Position numbers and translations under genes: made by a program
Notes under the pieces: model-generated
Databases searched by the model: none
What the model saw: the letters and a program-made list of their open reading frames with translations, nothing else
Told to the model about the DNA's origin: nothing
Assembly: GCA_905221605.1 (NCBI GenBank)
Contig: CAJNDS010002245.1
Coordinates: 340,044 to 404,043, forward strand
DNA length: 64,000 nt
Source: Symbiodinium natans
Taxonomy: Eukaryota; Sar; Dinophyceae; Suessiales; Symbiodiniaceae
Reading direction: 5' to 3'
Shown: positions 1 through 9,422 of the stretch, piece by piece
Numbering within the stretch: the first letter of the stretch is position 1
How the letters are laid out: each line of letters opens with the position of its first letter

Positions 1-60
1 TTGGGTGGTCAAGTTTCAAGGGAACTCCTATCTTCAAGGCAAAGCTCCAAATTGACAAGG

Positions 61-530
61 CTTTGGGGTGAGGGGTTTAGGGTATAGGGTTCAGGGCACC
101 CTAAACCCTAAACCCGAAACCCTAAACCCTTCCCCCTAAACCCTAAACCCTAACCCTAAACCCTAAACCCTAAACCCTATAAACCCCTAAACCCTAAACC
201 CCCTAAACCCCCTAAACCCTAAACCCTAAACCCTAAACCCTATAAACCACTAAACCCTCAACCCCTAAACCCGAAACCCAAATTCCTGAAAAGCCCAATT
301 TGGAGCACTGGACCCAGGACTGGTCGGCGCGCCAGCCGGACAGTTGGGACGAGCAGGAGGACCCTAAACCCTGAAAGCTGAACCCTAAACCCTAAACCCT
401 AAACCCTAAATCCTAAACCCTAAACCCTAAACCCTAAACCCTAACCCTAAACCCTAAACCCTAAACCCCAAACCCAAACTCTCCCAAACCCTCCCAAACA
501 CCAAACCACAAACCCTAAACCCTAAACCCT
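61..530. repeat. CCCTAAA-type arrays with degenerate units
   Basis: C-strand telomere-type heptamers (CCCTAAA) with variants such as CCCTATAAA and CCCCTAAA fill most of this stretch, broken by one non-repeat island at about 290-360. Many more such arrays follow through the window; only the longest or oddest are listed separately. The telomere type (TTTAGGG) is shared by plants, dinoflagellates and chromerids. Confidence 0.95.
309..359 (+). CDS. candidate internal exon, acidic Trp/Asp-rich
   Basis: One frame reads WTQDWSARQPDSWDEQED between two C-strand arrays. The P-D-S-W-D-E run recalls the Pro/Asp/Trp-rich P-domain repeats of calnexin/calreticulin, and the next candidate (727-802) has a matching flavour, but no repeat register can be built. 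Short; family link is inference only. Confidence 0.3.
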
Positions 531-726
531 AACGCCGCCCTCCCCCCTGCCCCCTCTGGCAAGACCCTGGACCCTGAACTTATAACCCTGGACCCTAACC
601 TGAATACCCCAAGCCCGAGAAGCTCGATCCGGGGAAGTAACATGGGAGGGAGACCCTAAACCCTAAACCCTAACCCTAGACCCTAAACCCTAAACCCTAA
701 ACCCGAAACCCTACAATTCATGGTAG

Positions 727-802
727 GATGGCCCCTGGGAGCGCCCCATGGTTCCGAAGCCCGCCTGGCGGCGCTTCCTGTCGGAGCTCTGGACAGCTTG
801 GG
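727..802 (+). CDS. candidate internal exon
   Basis: Open frame beginning DGPWERPMVPKPAWRRFLSE, flanked by a C-strand array on the left and TTAGGG repeats on the right; a GT donor (GTTAGG) follows directly. The G-x-W-x-x-P-M-x-x-P-x pattern resembles the second repeat type of the calnexin P domain, which would fit the island at 309-359, but this is a guess from short peptides. Confidence 0.35.
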
Positions 803-1674
803 GTTAGGGTTTAGGGTTTAGGGTTTAGGGTTTAGGGCTAAGGTTCAGGAGTTCGGGTTTACGGGTGTTTATTTGCACTTTGCTAAAAGACGGATCATAT
901 TTTGGCAGCTTTCGGGCCTTCAGCTTGTTCCAGTGCTCTTGGGGAAGCACAAGTTTAGGGTTTAGGGTTTAGGGTTGCGACCTTTGGGAAACGCTCAGGT
1001 CTTCTAGGGTTCAGGGTTTGTATTGTTCAGGGTTTGGGCGTTTTAGCCGTCTGCCTACGCATGAGCTTGGGCCTAGGGGTTGGTGCCCGAAACCCCGACC
1101 CCGACTCGAAGATTGGAGAGTAAACAAGACATAAGATCTCCTTGCCCTCAACCCTAAGCCTTAACTCGGTTGCCTAAACCCTAAACCCTAAACCCTAAAC
1201 CCTAGAAGGCTTCAAGGCCAAAGGTCCCTCCTAAGCCCCAAGGTTTCCCCCCCACTTGCACCGAAGGAGCTCCCTTACTGACGCCTCCCCCTGGCTGCTC
1301 CTGGGCACCCTTGCGGAATCGGCAGGGTTTAGGGTTGAGGGTTTAGGGTTTAGGGTTTCGGATTTGGGGTTTGGGGTTTAGGGTTTAGGGTTTAGGGTTT
1401 AGGTTTTTTGTGTTAGGGTTTAGGGTTTAGGGTTTAGGGCTTAGGGCTTAGGGCTTTAGGGTTTAGGGCTCGACCCTGAACCCCAAACCCTATAAACTCT
1501 AAAGACCCAACCCCAAACCCAAACTCGGAGACCTCGAGGGAACCCTGAACTCAAAACTCTAGCCTCTGCGGGCTTCGTCTCCACATGTCCTAAGGCCCCG
1601 TTTGCCGAAACCCCAGCTCTGAACTAAACCCTAAACAACCCTAAACCCTAAACCCTAAACCCTAAACCGCATTT

Positions 1675-1754
1675 CGGGGGTACTTAAGCGCCGCCCGGGG
1701 GACCGTGGAGTCCCAAGATATCTAAAGTTCATCTACGCTGGACTAAGCCCACGA
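1675..1754 (+). CDS. candidate internal exon
   Basis: Frame reading GVLKRRPGDRGVPRYLKFIY and onward to a possible GTAGGG donor where the G-strand array starts. C-strand repeats precede it. Family unknown. Confidence 0.3.
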
Positions 1755-1755
1755 G

Positions 1756-1895
1756 CGTAGGGTTTAGGGTTTAGGGTTTAGGGTTTAGGGTTTAGGGTTT
1801 AGGGTTTAGGGTTTAGGGTTTAGGGTTTAGGGTTTAGGGTTTAGGGTTTAGGGTTTAGGGTTTAGGGTTTAGGGTTTAGGGTTTAGGGTTTAGGG
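1756..1895 (+). repeat. (TTTAGGG)n array, about 20 near-perfect units
   Basis: One of the longest and cleanest G-strand arrays here. It starts immediately after the candidate exon at 1675-1754 with the sequence GTAGGG, which would itself supply the GT donor. Confidence 0.97.
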
Positions 1896-2619
1896 AACCT
1901 CTCAAGCACGAACTCAGGCCATGCGATCTCTTAATTATCTGGAACCCCCAAACTTCACATCCCGAACCCAACCCCCAACGCCAAGTCCCGGTAAGGCCAT
2001 ACCGTCCCGTGCGGTTTATATCATAAAGCCCTATAAACCCTAAACCCTTAGCCCTAAACCCTAAACCCTAAACCCTACACCCTAAACCCTTGACTCCTAG
2101 AGTCCTGAAGCCCTGAGCCGCCACCCCGGAGCCTCCAATGTTCCCCTCTAGCCCCAAATACCGCACGCAGACTCAGACATCCAAACCCTAAGCCCTGCAG
2201 CCCGAACACGCAAACCCTACGGCTCTGAAACCCTAAACCCTAAACCCTAAACCCTAAACCCTAAACCCTAAACCCCCCCAAAGGTCAACGCTCCGGAACC
2301 CTAAGCCACCCAGAGCTGCCACTCAACAAATGCTTCCGCGATCGCTAGACCCCTGCATAAACCTATACGCCCCCACAAACCGTATATCAAATAAATACGA
2401 ATATACATATTATATAAGTAAATAAATAAATACATATATATATGTATATGTAGAACCCTAAGCCCTAAACCCTAAACCCTAAGGAATCCATCGCTGGAGA
2501 TCCGAGAACTCAGCCGGTAGCCAGGGTTACCTACCGTGTGGAGTCGAAATTCAGCTAAACCCTAAACCCGAAGCCTTAAACCCTAAGCCCTATATAAACC
2601 CTGAACCCTAACCGTACAG

Positions 2620-2977
2620 CAGGGCAGTATTGGAGTGCTTGCAGTCCATGGTGGCTCCCGTTAACAAGGAGGGTGTCCGGATCACCTTGGGCTTTCTGGA
2701 CTACTATTTGCTTAACCCCCCCCCCCAAAAAAAAAAAACAACAACAACATTAATAATCACGATATTACCCATAAAAATAATCACTATATTACCCTTCTAA
2801 GGAAGAATATTTTTTTTTTTGGGGGGGGGGGGGGTTCTTAAGCAAGTTGGTAGTGGAGTACATGAGAGACAACGAGAGCTCTACGCTGGATTGGGGCAGG
2901 GCTGACGAGGCAACGTCTCCTATCCGACGTCTGTGTACTTTGGGGACGAAGAGTGGACCATTGACACGAAGAAGGTG
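2620..2977 (+). pseudogene. coding segment split by a miniature transposon
   Basis: The frame opens after AG at 2,618-2,619 and reads AVLECLQSMVAPVNKEGVRI, then is interrupted at 2,700 by a 153-bp inverted-repeat element (2,701-2,853). The bases TGGA occur on both sides of the element (2,697-2,700 and 2,854-2,857). Leaving out the element and one TGGA gives one continuous frame through YMRDNESSTLDWGRADEATS to a TGA at 2,975-2,977. So an element landed in an open frame of at least 67 codons. Either the gene is broken, or the element is removed as an intron; neither edge is a GT. No family recognised. A 93-codon minus-strand frame overlaps but runs through the poly-G of the element and is rejected. 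Confidence 0.55.
2701..2853 (+). mobile_element. MITE-like element, family C copy 1
   Basis: Ends are inverted: CTACTATTTGCTTAACCCCC at the left, and on the right the reverse complement reads CTACCAACTTGCTTAAGAAC. A 4-bp direct repeat TGGA flanks it. The interior is poly-C/A, an AT-rich core and poly-T/G. Related ends occur at 32,473-32,520 and 57,731-57,850. Confidence 0.8.
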
Positions 2978-2999
2978 AAGTCTTAATTCCACACGTTCA

Positions 3000-3314
3000 A
3001 CAAGGTGATCGCCTCTCTTCAGGAAGATGAAGTGACTTTTCCTCACGGTGCTAGCACAGCACGTGCTCATGCGAACTTCAGGGATATCCAGGTGAACAGA
3101 CGAGCCCTAAAGGCTGCTATAAAAGGTGTTATCCTTCATAGCAGCCCCTTTGAAGGAGCTAATAGAGAGGGAAGTTATCCGTGATCCAATATACGACAGG
3201 GAACGCAAGGAGTTCAGAGAATCTGGAAGGGATGAGATTCTTCTTGGCATAACATCAAGTCCGAAGAACTGCTTTGGGAAATGCAACAAGAACACCACTA
3301 AAGACACAATGTAG
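3000..3314 (+). CDS. unrecognised coding stretch in two frames
   Basis: In the longest repeat-free island near the left end, one frame stays open from about 3,000 to 3,180 (QEDEVTFPHGASTARAHANF...), and another from 3,126 to 3,314 reads LKELIEREVIRDPIYDRERK and ends TKDTM before TAG. The second is charged, helix-like and the more convincing. The two overlap in different frames, so a frameshift or a small intron lies between them. With 2,620-2,977 this may be one interrupted gene or a decayed element. No family recognised. Confidence 0.45.
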
Positions 3315-3388
3315 ACGAAAACGAGAAAGTGTGAAAACCTTAGAAATCCTAAACCCTAAGCCCGAAAACCCTAAATCCTAAACCCGAA

Positions 3389-3500
3389 GCCTGAGACTGC
3401 CGCATGGGGTGCGAAGTCCCAGGCCTCCTTTGTACCGGCTCGCTGGCCGCCTTCCTACCCCCCGAAAGCACGGCGCTAGGCTTTTTGGCCCGCATGGCAG
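3389..3500 (+). CDS. candidate internal exon
   Basis: Open frame with RMGCEVPGLLCTGSLAAFLP then PESTALGFLARMA, bounded by C-strand repeats on the left and G-strand repeats on the right. No family recognised. Confidence 0.4.
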
Positions 3501-3875
3501 TTTAGGGTTGTAGGGTTGTAGGGTATTTCTGAATTTCAAGGTTTTTGGTCTAGGGTTTAGGGTTTTGGGAACCAAGCACAGGGTTGAGGAACCCTAAACC
3601 CTAAACGAAACCCTAAGTAGAGCAGGTCCATAGTGTTTGTAGGGTTTGTGGGGTTTATAGGGTTGAGAAGGTTTCTAGGGTCTGTAGGGTTGATAGGGTT
3701 TGGGTTTACGGGGTTTATATGGTTTAGAGGGTTTGCAGGCGGGTTTCAAGGGGGATATGTCAAGTTATCTACCTCTATAGGCTTATCATCCGTTTGGCTG
3801 TTATAATGGTATCTTGAATGCATGTTTACTACTGTCTGCGTCCAGGGACTGAGCAGTCAGGATACTACACAAGGA

Positions 3876-3995
3876 CAGATCATGTAGCTAGGTCCCTGTA
3901 AACCCTAAGCCTAAGCCCTAAATCCTACACCCCCTCAAGATCATGTAGTTAGGTCCCTGTAAACCCTACCTAAGCCTAAGCCCTAAATCCTACAC
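3876..3995. repeat. tandem duplication, about 55-60 bp unit
   Basis: GATCATGTAGCTAGGTCCCT followed by telomere-like repeats occurs at about 3,879 and again, with one substitution, at about 3,938. A local tandem duplication that includes both unique and repeat sequence. Confidence 0.8.
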
Positions 3996-4175
3996 CCCCT
4001 CAAACCATGAACCCTAAACCCTACACCCCCTCATCATAAACCATAACGCCCTAGACCCCACACTCCCTAAACCATAAACCCTCAAACAAGAAACCCTAAG
4101 CCCTATGCCCTAAACCCTAAACCCTAGGCCCTAAGCCCTAAACCCTAAACCCCCCCCCTCCCCCCCCTCCCCCTC

Positions 4176-4229
4176 CTGAGGCTACCTCGGCGGCTCAGGC
4201 TTTGGCGCGGTCGACCCTTGGCATGCTGG
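4176..4229 (+). CDS. candidate short exon
   Basis: EATSAAQALARSTLGMLG lies between a poly-C/CCCTAAA tract and a GTTTAGG donor-like start of the next array. Short, Ala-rich, no family. Confidence 0.35.
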
Positions 4230-4449
4230 GGTTTAGGTTTTGGGGTTTAGGGTTTGGAGTTTAAGGTTTGGGGTTTAGGGTTTGGGGTTTAGGGTTTGGA
4301 GTTTAAGGTTTGGGGTTTAGGATTTGGGGTTTAGGGTTTGGAGTTTAAGGTTTGGGGTGCAGGGTTTAGGATCTGGGCCTTAGAGTTCAGCCTTAAACCT
4401 TAATCGCGAGATTGAAACTTGGAGGTTCAGGAGTTTGTGGCTGCGCTTT

Positions 4450-4549
4450 AAGCGCTGGGAGGTCCAAGACCCTTGCTCCTGGGACGCTGTTGGTCTACAG
4501 GTTTGTGGGTTTCGTCCTGCCACTGCAGACTTCCTATGAAGCTGCCTCA
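4450..4549 (+). CDS. candidate exon with consensus donor
   Basis: The frame ending TLLVYRFVGFVLPLQTSYEA then AS is followed by CAG and GTAAAT, one of the best donor matches in the first 10 kb. Hydrophobic, could be membrane-associated. Reversed repeat polarity (G-strand left, C-strand right). Confidence 0.4.
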
Positions 4550-5035
4550 GGTAAATCCACCCCAAACCCTGAACCCTAAACCTAAATCCTAACCCCTAAA
4601 CCCTAAACCCTAAACCCTCCCTAAATATTAAGCCCTCTAGCCGCCAAGGAAGCCAGTCGGCTAGAAACTGAGGGTTCTGAGGGGTTAGGTTTTAGGCTTG
4701 AGGAATCTTTGAGGTTTGCTTGGGTGGGTGCGTTCATGCGGTTCGGTTCGGTTCATGCTCCATGCAGCTCTTAGTGCCGAAATCCGTACCCGCTTTGGGC
4801 CACTGGCCTGAAAATGCCGCAGGGTGTACGGTTGGGGGGGGAAACAAGTTAATAATCCCAGAACTTTGCTGTGAACCCTAAGCCCTAAACCCTAAACAAC
4901 CCCAAACCCGAAGCCCTAAAACCCTGGGCCCTAAACCCTAAATCCTAAACCCTAAACCCTGAGCCCTAAACCCTAAATCCTAAACCCTAAACCCGAAACC
5001 CGAAACCCTAAACCCTAAACCCGAAACCCTACAAA

Positions 5036-5129
5036 ACGTGACGGAGGTGAAGGGCTCAGTCTTCGGATTGTTGAGCCCGCTGTGCTTCCCGGCACAAGGG
5101 TCTTCGAGTTTGGGACATCGCCTCCTGCG
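5036..5129 (+). CDS. candidate internal exon
   Basis: Frame NVTEVKGSVFGLLSPLCFPA then QGSSSLGHRLL, with C-strand repeats before and GTAGGG, the first bases of the G-strand array, as donor after. No family recognised. Confidence 0.4.
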
Positions 5130-5275
5130 GTAGGGTTTAGGGTTCAGGGTTTAGGGTTTAGGGTTTAGGGTTTAGGGTTTAGGGTTTAGGGTTACAGGAC
5201 CGGAGTAAGGGTTCAAAATAGGAAGTTGAGGTTCTCCTCCTTGTGATTTTTTGGTATGTATAGCACACAAAATTT

Positions 5276-5316
5276 CTATATATATATATATGTATATGTA
5301 TATGTATATGTATATC
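5276..5316. repeat. TA/TGTA microsatellite
   Basis: Alternating TATA followed by four TATATG units. Similar AT microsatellites lie at about 2,390-2,452, 21,386-21,421, 28,295-28,351 and 36,446-36,505. Confidence 0.9.
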
Positions 5317-5748
5317 GAGATAGAGTTTAGTAGATGCATATATGTAGGTTTTGGAGTTCGGGGTTTGGGAGTCAAGCTTCGGGTTCAGGGTCGAGGGTCT
5401 TGGGCTTATGGAGGAGTGTTTAGGGTTGAGGGGGTTAGGGCTTCGGGGGTTTAGGGTTTAGGGTTTAGGGTTTAGGATTGAAGGTTCGTAGTCGAGGTCC
5501 CGGCTGTTTGTGTGCAGTTTCAGGCCATGGGGTGGGGGGTCTTGGGATGTCTTGGGAGGCTTGAGGTTTAGAGAGGTTCGGAAGCCTCTTCATCGGGGTT
5601 TTTGATATATTTGGCTCAGGTCACGATTCCCTCCAGCGACATCCCACCATCCTCAACCTGAACTTCACACCTCCGTCTGCACCCACAACGCACCAAACTC
5701 ACCCTAATTATACCCTGAGCCCGAAAAACGCGGTTTTAGCGTTGAGGG

Positions 5749-5846
5749 TTCAATTTGCTTTGCATGTCCCCCATCTTCTGTCACCAAACCTGACTTCTCC
5801 CCGGTGCCGCCAGCACGGAAGATGGATTTAGAGGTTGCGAGATGCC
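5749..5846 (+). CDS. candidate exon
   Basis: Frame SICFACPPSSVTKPDFSPVP then PARKMDLEVARCP, ending at a C-strand array. Protein-like but without a clear donor. The preceding 200 bp (5,480-5,740) show nothing recognisable. Confidence 0.3.
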
Positions 5847-5923
5847 CCAAACCCTAAACCCTAAACCCTAAACCCTAAACCCTTAAGCCCCGAAAGCCTC
5901 CTCGACCCTTTCCTTCTCCCCCT

Positions 5924-6008
5924 AGGTCCCCCCTAAATAGGCTTAATGGGCGAAACCGGGGGGGGGGGGGGGGGGGTGGTATGGAGGGGGGTAGTAGGGG
6001 AACCTGTA
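5924..6008 (+). mobile_element. family D MITE, partial copy
   Basis: Poly-G followed by GGGGGGTAGTAGGGGAACCT, which matches the right end of the family D element at 12,244-12,383. The left end is degraded. Confidence 0.5.
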
Positions 6009-6090
6009 AAAACCCTGTGGGGGTTCGGGTGTCAGGAACTGAAAGCTTTCGTGGGGTCAAGAACTTAGGATGCCAAGACTCGTACGTTGT

Positions 6091-6216
6091 AACCCTAAAC
6101 CCTAAACCCTAAACCCTAAACCCTAAACCCTAAACCCTAAACCCTAAACCCTAAACCCTAAACCCTAAACCCTAAACCCTAAACCCTAAACCCTAAACCC
6201 TAAACCCTAAACCAAA
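6091..6216 (-). repeat. (CCCTAAA)n array, about 17 units
   Basis: Near-perfect C-strand array that ends shortly before the candidate exon at 6,239. Confidence 0.97.
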
Positions 6217-6238
6217 CCCTATAAACCCGAAACCCTAG

Positions 6239-6325
6239 GCAGCTGCGGCGCTTTACCAATCGCCCTGGGCCTTATCCATGCCGGCGCTGGAAAAGCGACA
6301 GCCGTGGCGCAACACGGCGGCTTAG
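6239..6325 (+). CDS. candidate internal exon with AG/GT borders
   Basis: Starts after CCCTAG and reads SCGALPIALGLIHAGAGKAT then AVAQHGGL, ending at GTCATG. Gly/Ala-rich and strongly protein-like. The C-strand array 6,091-6,216 would be the tail of the preceding intron. Family unknown. Confidence 0.45.
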   Translation, partial: AAAALYQSPWALSMPALEKRQPWRNTAA

Positions 6326-6522
6326 GTCATGATTTGAGGGTTTTGAATGTGATCCTTCTAAACCCAAGAAGGGACAAGACACAGAACCCTAAACCCTAAT
6401 CCCGAAACCCTAAACCCTGAACCCTAATACGATCTGCAGGTTGAAGGCCCTAGCCATAAATACCAGTTGGTTCGAAAACTGGAGGTCCAGGTAGAGCTCA
6501 GAAAGACACTTTTTGGACTGCG

Positions 6523-6591
6523 ATGTCATCACGCGCCGAAAGCTGCGCGTTTGGCTGCCTGAGTCCAGAACAGAGCACAAGTGGACCCTCT
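6523..6591 (+). CDS. candidate exon, possible start codon
   Basis: ATG then SSRAESCAFGCLSPEQSTSG, PS, followed by GTAAGC, a consensus donor. Could be a first exon or the 3' part of an internal exon; another frame is also open. Confidence 0.35.
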
Positions 6592-6720
6592 GTAAGCCCT
6601 CATATTAGTATAGGGGAGTTGGAATAGGGTTTTAGGGGGTTGTTAGAGTATTATTGTAGTAGGGACCATCAGGAAACACGATTAGTAATTATTCCGACCC
6701 CAAAATGACACATTCGTGCG

Positions 6721-6802
6721 AGGTTCATGGTCGCTGCCCAGGCGGCGGGCGTGGACTCCCTCATGTTCACGCCCCTCGTCCGCCACAGCTCAGCGAGTCA
6801 GG
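6721..6802 (+). CDS. candidate internal exon
   Basis: Frame RFMVAAQAAGVDSLMFTPLV then RHSSASQ and a GTCAGG donor. Convincing amino-acid composition; family not recognised. Confidence 0.45.
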
Positions 6803-7107
6803 GTCAGGTGCTGATTGAGGGTGCGGAGTTTTCATTGGGAACCCTGAACCGTACCCCCCCAGATCCTTACGTACCAGCAAGGGAGGTCGGGCACCAGTCC
6901 TGACAAGTCGTCACTTTGGGTTTGCAGAGTTTGGGTTGTAGGTTTTTCGGGTCGTGGCGTTAGGTCTTGGGGTTCAAGTCTTTTTGTACGGATGGGGTTT
7001 GATTGAACCTCCCAAAACCAGACTCAGGGTTTCGGGTTTCGGGTTCGGGGTCTTGGGGTTCGGGGTTTAGGGTTGAGGGGTTAGGGTTTGGGGTTAAGGG
7101 TTTGGGG

Positions 7108-7244
7108 TTTAGGGTTTAGGGTTTCGGTTTAGGGTTTAGGGTTTAGGGTTTAGGGTTTAGGGTTTAGGGTTTAGGGTTTAGGGTTTAGGGTTTAGGGTTT
7201 AGGGTTTAGGGTTTAGGGTTTAGGGTTTAGGGTTTAGGGTTTAG
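7108..7244 (+). repeat. (TTTAGGG)n array
   Basis: About 18 units of G-strand repeat, preceded by a degenerate zone of TTCGGG and TTGGGG variants from about 7,020. Confidence 0.96.
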
Positions 7245-7301
7245 CGGGCTTAGGGTCCCACATGCACCCTAAGACCCCCAAACCCCCTGCATGGGCTGCA
7301 G

Positions 7302-7393
7302 GATCGGCGTTCTTGGAACCAGCTTAGCCTTTGCCCGCCTTCTTGCGGCTGGGCTGGTGGCAACCGCACCCTGCCTTTATTGGCGCGTTTTGG
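7302..7393 (+). CDS. candidate internal exon, hydrophobic
   Basis: GGGCTGCAG acceptor, then IGVLGTSLAFARLLAAGLVA and TAPCLYWRVL, then a GTTTAG donor at the start of the next G-strand array. Reads like a membrane-spanning helix. Family unknown. Confidence 0.5.
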
Positions 7394-7462
7394 GTTTAGG
7401 GTTTAGGGGTTTGGGTTTAGGGTTTAGGGTTTAGGGTTCAGGGCTTAAGGGGTGCGGAGATT

Positions 7463-7540
7463 CGAGCGCAGAGGCTAGGGACGTCGGCGCTGTAGTGAAA
7501 GCTTCCCAAACTTGTTCCAAGGCCCCTCTTGTTGGGAGAC
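7463..7540 (+). CDS. candidate exon
   Basis: Frame SSAEARDVGAVVKASQTCSK then APLVGRP. No clear splice borders; moderately protein-like. Confidence 0.3.
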
Positions 7541-7996
7541 CCTGAACTTTGGCCCTAAACCTCAACCCTAACCCGAAACCCTAAACCCTAAACCCTAAAC
7601 CCCAAACCCTAAACCCGAAACCCTTCCAGAGAACAGCAGAAGGCATTTCGCTGCAAGGCCTCAAGGTTCTGCCCCCCCCCCCCCCCCCCCAAGACAGGTC
7701 CTGACAAGCCCGACGGCCCGGGTTTAGCGCGTGGGGGTTTTGGGCCAACTGGGTTCCCAAAACAGGGTTTGGGGTAAAAGCACGACAGCATGTTGTTGTC
7801 CCAACAGAGTCTGTGATACAAAATCCGGCTTTCCGGTACGGAGTCTACACTTCAAACATCTCCATCCCAGACCTGAGCCCCAGACCCCAAACCCTAAAAC
7901 CCAAAACCGAAACCCTAAACCCCAAGCTCGAAGGTTCAAAGTATGGCCCTTAGTTTGGGTCCTTTGTTACATAACCCTTTTAAACACTATTGCCCC

Positions 7997-8099
7997 TAAA
8001 CCCTAAACCCTAAACCCTAAACCCTAAACCCTAAACCCTAAACCCTAAACCCTAAACCCTAAACCCTAAACCCTAAACCCTAAACCCTAAACCCTAAAT
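7997..8099 (-). repeat. (CCCTAAA)n array
   Basis: About 15 perfect units. The stretch 7,620-7,990 before it holds a poly-C tract (about 7,671-7,690) and a frame of unclear status that runs into the repeat. Confidence 0.97.
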
Positions 8100-8128
8100 A
8101 CAAACAAGGGTAAGCCCCAAAAAGCCTG

Positions 8129-8203
8129 AACCCAGAGGCCGCCGGCCTGGCCGTGCCCGGTGCGTTCACCGCGCGGGAGCAGCGGGAACTCTGCGGTCAG
8201 CAG
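8129..8203 (+). CDS. candidate internal exon with consensus donor
   Basis: Frame NPEAAGLAVPGAFTAREQRE then LCGQQ, ending CAG before GTGGGT. C-strand array on the left, G-strand on the right. Reads like a real protein segment; family unknown. Confidence 0.5.
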
Positions 8204-8412
8204 GTGGGTTTGGGGTTTGGGGGTTTAGGGTTTGGGGCTTAGGTTTAAGGGTTTAGGGTTTAGGGACATCATCCCGTTTGTTTGCTGCCTAAACCCTAAA
8301 CCCTAAACCCTAAACCCTAAACTCCTGGATGAGAGCCCTAGAAGGGGATTGAGGCCCTGCAGACACGTAGGCTTTGTGTCCTTCTCGCCCTTTGCCTTTT
8401 TTTTTGGTTTAA

Positions 8413-8510
8413 GGTTCCCTTATAAAGTAACAAACCCTAAACCCTAAACCCTAAACCCTAAACCCCCCAAAAGGGTGCCCTTATCATAGTATGGTTACTG
8501 GGCTGCCAAG
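8413..8510 (+). mobile_element. MITE-like element family E/F, copy invaded by CCCTAAA repeats
   Basis: GGTTCCCTTATAAAGTAAC at the left and AAGGGTGCCCTTATCATAGT...GGTTACTGGGCTGCCAAG at the right match the element at 53,086-53,153 almost exactly, but here five CCCTAAA units sit inside it. Confidence 0.75.
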
Positions 8511-8592
8511 TCTTCAGGCGACAGTGGCACTTTGGCTTGGGGCTTTGTGCGATGCACCTTTCGCAGCCCAGCGTTTTGCTCATAGAACCTTG
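8511..8592 (+). CDS. candidate exon directly after a MITE
   Basis: Two frames are open: VFRRQWHFGLGLCAMHLSQP then SVLLIEPWAS, and a second with a stop. The element at 8,413-8,510 ends with AG exactly at the border, so the element end could supply the acceptor. Confidence 0.3.
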
Positions 8593-8760
8593 GGCATCCC
8601 TAAACCCTGAACCCTAAACCCTAAACCCTAAACCCTAAACCCTGAACCCTAAACCCTAAACCCTAAACCCTAAACCTAGAACCGCCCTCCCAAGGGTATT
8701 TAGGGTTTAGGGTATGTAGGGTTCGGGGTTTCGCGTCTAGGGTTCAGAGTTGAGGGTGTA

Positions 8761-8871
8761 GCCTTACCAGACTTCAGGGACTGGCATATGCCAAGCAAGT
8801 ACGAGTTTCACAAGGTTCCAAGAAGGGTGACCTGCAGGGTTACACCTGAAGCCCATACAAGGCGACAGTAA
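8761..8871 (+). CDS. candidate terminal exon with stop
   Basis: ALPDFRDWHMPSKYEFHKVP then RRVTCRVTPEAHTRRQ and TAA. Basic, well-mixed composition. It could end the gene whose earlier exons lie at 6.2-8.2 kb; no family recognised. Confidence 0.45.
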   Translation, partial: ALPDFRDWHMPSKYEFHKVPRRVTCRVTPEAHTRRQ

Positions 8872-9269
8872 TCCGAGGGCATGGAGTTTAGCATCCCTAA
8901 ACCCGCCAACCCCCAAACCCCTAAACCCCTGAACCCAAAACCCCTGAACCCCTAACCCTAAACCCTAAACCCTAAACCCCAAACCCCAAACCCTAAACCC
9001 TAAACCCCTAAACCCCTAAACCCCTAAACTCAAGGGATGAAGACTCCGAATGTTGCACCCCTACAAATTCCCCTTAATATGCTCCTAATCTGGCGCCCTT
9101 ACATTCCCTTAGGGATCCTTAGAAGTGACCTCAAAGCCCGGGGTATACAAGCTATAGGGTCCAAGGTAGAGCCCCTAAACCACAAACCCTAAACCCTAAA
9201 CCCTAAACCCTAAACCCTAAACCCTAAACCCCTAAACCCCTAAACCCCTAAACCCCTAAGCCCTAAACC

Positions 9270-9335
9270 CTCAAGCCATGGACACCAAGGCGGAAACCCT
9301 AAACCCTAAACCCTAAACCCTCAAGCCATGGACGC
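9270..9335 (+). repeat. duplicated start-codon segment
   Basis: CCCTCAAGCCATGGAC occurs at about 9,267-9,282 and again at 9,318-9,333; only the second copy continues into dioxygenase exon 1. Between them lie CCCTAAA units. Either a tandem duplication or the mark of a repeat insertion just upstream of the coding start. Confidence 0.75.
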
Positions 9336-9422
9336 CGATGGGCTGCCGCCCTCCTTGCCGGTGGTGGACTTTGGCGACCCCGACCACCTTCAGAAGCTGG
9401 CAAAGGCCGTGTCACCCTCGGG
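9328..9422 (+). CDS. dioxygenase exon 1 (start)
   Basis: ATG at 9,328; MDADGLPPSLPVVDFGDPDH then LQKLAKAVSPS, split Gly codon, donor GTGCCT at 9,423. The alternative later GTAGGG donor breaks the frame into exon 2, so GTGCCT is preferred. LPVVDF is the typical opening strand of the family. Confidence 0.88.

Noticed and set aside
2789-3070. 93-codon minus-strand frame
   Set aside because: It includes the poly-G end of a mobile element; the + strand has a frame that becomes continuous once the element is discounted.
5604-5626. Dinoflagellate spliced-leader relic (TTTGGCTCAGG)
   Set aside because: Only about ten bases resemble the leader's 3' part, with a mismatch, and no upstream leader sequence; chance match is likely.
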